Origin: Nocardia sp. XZ_19_385
GTDB lineage: Bacteria > Actinomycetota > Actinomycetes > Mycobacteriales > Mycobacteriaceae
Assembly: GCF_015355755.1 (NCBI RefSeq)
Contig: NZ_JACVEE010000001.1
Span: forward strand, 124,001 to 188,000
Length of the DNA: 64,000 nucleotides
Reading direction: 5' to 3'
Under the pieces are notes generated by a model. It was not told the DNA's origin and searched no databases. It saw only the letters and a list, made by a program, of their open reading frames with translations. A program made the translations under genes and the position numbers. Positions 29,501 to 35,500 of this stretch are shown one piece after another (position 1 is the first letter of the stretch; each line of letters begins with the position of its first letter).

Positions 29501-32500
29501 CATGATGGTGGTCCAGCAGCGCGGTCTGCCGCGCCTGCAGATCGGTGAGCAGCTCGGCCACGGTGTCACCGGAACCGAAGCGCACCCGCACGGGCACGGT
29601 GTTGATGAACAAGCCGATCATCGCGTCCACCCCGGCGATCGCCGGCGGACGGCCCGACACGGTCGCGCCGATGGTCACGTCGTGGCGTCCGGTCACGGCG
29701 GCGAGCTGGATGCCCCAGGCCGCCTGGACGACTGTGTTCACCGTGACGCCCAGTTCGCCGGCCCGCCGGTTGATCGCCGCACCGATCTCGGCGGTCAGGG
29801 GTACCTCGAACCGCGCTATCTCGGCATCGCCGTCGGTGCCGCGCACGCTGCTCGCGAGGAGGGTGGGCTCGGTGACGCCGTCGAGTTCCCGGCGCCACGC
29901 GCGCACGCCCGCCTCGGAGTCCTGCTCCCCCAGCCACTTCAGGAAATCGCGGTAGCTGGGCGGCTGCGGCAGGTCCGCTACTGCCCCGCCGGAACCGTAG
30001 AGGTGCAACAGTTCCCGGATCACCAGCGGCAGCGACCAGCCGTCGGTCAGCACGTGATGGGTGGTCAGCACCAGCTTCGAGCGCTCATCGCTCAGCAGCA
30101 CCAGCGTCAGGCGCAGCAGGGGCGGGACCGCCATATCGAAGTGCTCGCGCTGATCCTCGGCGAGCAGCCGCTGCTCCGCCGCCTCCCGATCGGCCTCGCC
30201 GAGCTGGCGCAAATCCACTGTCCGCCAAGGCAGTTCGACTCCGGAGACGACCACCTGGATCGGATGGCCGTCAGGGCCGGGGGTGAATGCCGCCCGCAGA
30301 TTCGGATACCTGTCCAGCAGGCCCTGACCCGCGGCCCGCATCCGCTCGGGCTCGACCGGCCCGGTCAGCCCGAACGCCACCTGCATGTGGTACGCGTCCA
30401 GGCCCGGACCCGCCAGCGCCTGATGGAACAACAGCCCCGCCTGCATCGGCGTCAGCGGCCACGCATCGACCAGACCCGGATAACGCGCCTCGAGGCCGTC
30501 GATGTCGTGCTGCCCCAGCCGGACCAGCGTCAGATCCGATGGGGTGAGGCCGCCCGCGCCCGGTGTCGCGGCGTATCGGGCGAGGCCGGTCAGCGCGTCG
30601 CGCCACAGTTCGGCCAGGCGCGCGGTCTCGGCCTTGGTCAGCACGCCCGTCGGCGCGGCCAGGACCGCTTGCAGCACAGGGCCTTCGCCGGTGTCGACCA
30701 CCATCGCGGTGACATCCAGGACGGCCAGCGCCGGCAGCGCCGGGTCGGGAGCCGCGGCGGCTGCCGCGTCACCGGCCGGGGTCCAGCCGGCACCCTGCCA
30801 CCGCTGTGGCAGCAGATCCGCGGTGGTGAGCCTGCCGAGGTAGTTGAATCCGATCTGGCCGGGCGAGAACTGTTGCAGCACAGCGGCGGTATCGGGATTG
30901 AGGTAGCGCAGCAGTCCGTAGCCCATGCCCTTGTCCGGCACCGCACGCAGCTGCTCCTTGACCGACTTGACCAGCGCGCCCGCCGCGGAACCACCGGCGC
31001 AGAGCTGATCCCACTGCGCCCGCGCCGACACTCGCACCGGGTACATGCTGGTGAACCAGCCGACGGTGCTCGACAGGTCGGCACCGGGAACGGCGTCCTC
31101 TTCGCGGCCGTGTCCCTCCAGCCGGATCACCACCGATTCCGTACGGGCACAGTCGGTTCGGCCCTCGGCCTCGTCGCGCCAACGGGTGACCGCAGCCGCC
31201 AAAGCCGCCAGCAAACCGTCCTCGACCCCGCCGTGCAACGCCGTGGGCAACGCCGTCAACAGCGCTTCGCTGGCCGCCGCCGGAAGCTGAACACTCACCT
31301 GTTCGACGGTCGCCATGACGTCGACGGCCGGATCCAACGGCCGCCGGCCCAGCATCGGGTCGGGCGCGTCCAGAACCGCACGCCACCAAGGCAGTTGGTC
31401 GACTACTCGCGGCGTGACAGCCTGCTCGGCCAACCCGTGCGCCCAGCGGCGCATCGAGGTGCCCACCGCGGGCAGCACCGGCGTCATCCCCGCCGCGACA
31501 TCCCGCCACGCGGAAGCCAAGTCCGGCAGCAGAATTCGCCACGAGACGGCGTCGATCACCAGGTGGTGGGCGACGATCGACAGCCGGCCCGCCGCGGCGG
31601 GGCCGGAGTCGAACCACACGAACTGGATCATCACCCCCGCCGCCGGAGCCAGACGTCGCGTCGCCGCGCGGACCTGCTCGGTGATCACCGAGCTTCGTTC
31701 CTCCGAATCGTGTTCGGCGGCAGGGATTTCGACGCAGTGCAGCAATCCGTCGACCTCGACCGCGCCGGCCGGGGCCACCTCGAGCCCGGCGCCCCGCTCG
31801 TCGTCAATCAGCCGCGACTGCAGCACACCGTGTCGCTCGAGCAGCGCGGTCAAGGTCGCCGTCAGGCCCGCCCGGTCGATGCCGACCGGCAGCTCCAGCA
31901 GCATCGACTGCGCGAAACTGTCGAATCCGGCGCCGAGCTCGCGCACGAATCGCGCGGCGGGCAGCAGCGGGGACCACCCGGCCGCGCCGCCGGGCAGTTC
32001 CGTCAGCACCGGTGCGGACACCTCGCGCCCGGCCGCCACGGCGGCCAGCGCCGCGGCCGTCTGATGCTCGAACACCTCCCGCGGACTGATCTCGACCCCG
32101 AGTTCCCGTGCCCGCGAGACCACTTGGATCGAGCGGATGCTGTCGCCGCCCAGCTCGAAGAAGCCGTCGTCGACACCCACCCGGTCGAGGCCGAGCAGCT
32201 CGGCGAACACCGCGGTCAGGATCCGCTCCTCGGCGGTACGCGGTGCGCGATACCGTGCCACGGAGGTGATCTCCGGCACCGGCAGCCGGGCTGTATCGAC
32301 CTTCCCGTTGGCGGTGAGCGGCACCGAGTCCAGCACCAGCACCGCGACGGGCACCATGTAGTCGGGCAGCCGCTCGGCCGCGAACGCGCGCACGTCCGCG
32401 CCGTCGAGTTCCGCGCCGCCCGGTGCGGACCGGTCCGCGACAACGTAACCGACGAGCTGCTTGCCGCCGCCGTTCGCGTCGTGCGCGATCACCACCGCCC

Positions 32501-35500
32501 GCGAAACCGCGGGATGCCGCGCCAGCTGGTTTTCGATCTCGCCGGGTTCGACGCGGAAGCCGCGGATCTTGACCTGGTCATCGACCCGGCCGACGAACTG
32601 CAACTCCCCGTCACGATTCCAGCGCACTACGTCACCGGTGCGATAGAGCCTGCCCCCGGCCGGGTCGAACGGGTCGGCCACGAACCGCGCGGCGGTCAGT
32701 GCCGCCCGTCCGCGATAGCCGCGCGCCAATTGCGCGCCCGCGACGTACAGTTCGCCGGGGACGCCGATCGGCACCGGCAGCAACCGCGAATCCAGCACGA
32801 ACACCCGCACATTCCCCAGCGGCCGCCCGATCGGAATGGGGACTGCGTCGGCCACGATGTCGTGACTGGTGACGCAGGCCGTGGTTTCGGTAGGCCCGTA
32901 CCCGTTCAGGAGCCGGACACCGGCGGACGTCGCCGTCAGTTTGCGAACGAGATCGCCCGTGACTTCGGCGCCGCCGACGATGATTTGCCGCATACCCCGC
33001 AGCGGATTGTCCGGCAGGGAATCGGCGTGGTCGATCAGGGCCGACAGCATCGGCGGCGTCGAGAACATCTTCGTCACCGAGCGGGTAGCCGCCAGCTCGG
33101 CTATCTCCAGCAGATCCGACCGCGCTTCGCGCGCCACCACCACGGCCGCGCCACGCGCCAGCGTCGGCCAGATCTCATAGGTGGAGCCGTCGAAGGCGAT
33201 CGAGGAGTGCGCCAGCACCCGATCGTCCGCCTCGAGCGGCCACGCCTGTGCGGTCAGGCTGGCGAGGTTACGGTGCGTGATACCAACGCCTTTCGGCACA
33301 CCGGTGGAACCGGAGGTATAGATCACGTACGCCAGATTGTCCGGCCCCAGCCCGGCGGCCCGAGCGGGCGCGAACTCATCGGCCGTCATGTCCGTGTCGT
33401 AGATCAGGTGCGGAGCGGCCGTCTCCGGCAATGCGCCCGCGGTCGCGGCGTCGGTCACGACGAGCACCGGCGCGGCGTCGGAGAGAATGAACGCCAGCCG
33501 ATCCGACGGATACGCCGGATCGACCGGCAGATACGCGCCGCCCGCCCGCAGTACGCCCAGCAGCGCCACGACCAGCTCGGCGGACCTCGGCAATGCCACC
33601 GCGACAACGCTGTCCGGGCCCACCCCGCGCGAGATCAACACCCGCGCAAGACGATCGGCCCGCTCGTCGAGCTCCCGATAGGAGAACTCCAGCTCGCCGC
33701 AGACGAGTGCCGTCGCCTCCGGGCACGCGGTGATCCGCGCATCGATCGCATCGACGATGGTGCCCTCGGCAACCGGGACGGTGGTGTCGTTCCACCGGCG
33801 CAACACCAGCGCGCGCTCGTCGGCGTCGAGCACCTCGACGGACCCGACCGCCGTGCCGGGGTCGGCCGCCAGCTGCCGCAGGATCCGCACCAACCGCGCG
33901 GCCATGGCCTCGACCGTGGACCGGTCGAACAGGTCGGTCGCGTACTCGACCAGGCCGTTCCACGGCTGACCGGCCGGCGCGTCGGCGATATTGAAGAACA
34001 GATCGAATCGCGCGGTCGCAATGGACGCGCCGTAGGGCTCGAATCGGACGCCGGGCAGCTCCAGGGCGGGGGCGGTGTTGTTCTGAAATGCCAACGACAC
34101 CTGGAACAGCGGGTGATGCGCCGCCGAGCGAGCGGGATTCAGCAGCTCCACCAGCAATTCGAACGGAACATCCTGATTCTCGTACCCGGCAAGCGCCTTC
34201 GACCGGACCTCACCGACGAGCTCGGTGAACGGCGTCTCCGCGGTCACCCGCGTCCGCAGCACCCAGCTGTTGACGAAGAACCCGACCAGATCGCCGAGGG
34301 CGTCGTCGGTGCGGCCGGCGATCGGCGACCCGATCGGAATGTCCTCGCCCGCACCGAGTTTGAACAACAGCACCGCCAGCGCGGACTGCAGCACCATCGA
34401 CACCGTCGCACCGCTGCGAGCGGCCACCCGCTCCACCTCGGCGCGCAACGGCGCATCGATGCCGAAGGCCACCACGTCCCCGCGGTAGCTGGCCACCCGG
34501 GGCCGCGGCCGATCGGTGGGCAGTCGCAGCTGTTCGGGCAGTCCGTCGAGCTCGGCGCGCCAGTACTCGAACTGCTCCGACACCAGGCTGTCCGGATCCT
34601 CCGCCGACCCGAGCAATTCCTGTTGCCACAGCGTGTAATCCACATACTGCGCCGGCAACGGCGCCCAGCCGGGCGACCGATCGCGCAGGCGCGCGGCGTA
34701 GGCCACCGACAGATCGCGCAGCAGCGGCGCCATCGACCAGCCGTCGCCCGCGATGTGGTGGATCAACAGGACGAGCACGCAGTCGTCGGCGCCGCACCGG
34801 AACACGGTGGCGCGCACGGGAATCTCGGCGGACAGGTCGAAGGCGTACCGCACCGCCGAGTCCACCCGCGCCGCCAGCTCGGCCGGCGCCGTCTCGATGA
34901 CGGTCACCGGCATGCGGCCGGGCTCGAGGACCCGCTGCACCGGGACACCGTCGGCCTCGACGAAGATGGTGCGCAGGCTCTCGTGCCTGGCGACGACGTC
35001 ACCGATCGCGGCGCTCAGCGCGGACGCGTCCACGCCGTGCAGCCGGGCCGTCAACGGCAGGTTGTAGGTCGCGGACGGACCTTCCAGCCGATGCAGGAAC
35101 CACAGTCGCCGCTGTGCGAACGACAGCGGCACCGCGTCCGGGCGCGGCCCGGCCTGCAGTGCGGGCCGCGGCCGGGCACGGTCGCCGAGGCGGGTCGCCA
35201 GCTGCGCCACCGTCGGCGCGTCGAAGACCGTTCGAATGGGCACCTCGACGCCGAGCACCACCCGGATCCGGCTCACCAAGCGGGTGGCCAGCAGCGAGTG
35301 GCCGCCGAGCGCGAAGAAATTGTCGTCGGCGCCGACCCGGTCGTGGCCGAGGATCTCGGCGAACAAGGCCGCCAGCATCTGCTCCTGCAGGGTACTCGCG
35401 GCCCGGTAGGCCACCGACGAGGTCAGCTCCGGCACCGGCAGCGCACCGCGATCGAACTTCCCGCTCGCGGTCAGCGGCACCGAATCGATCACCATGACCA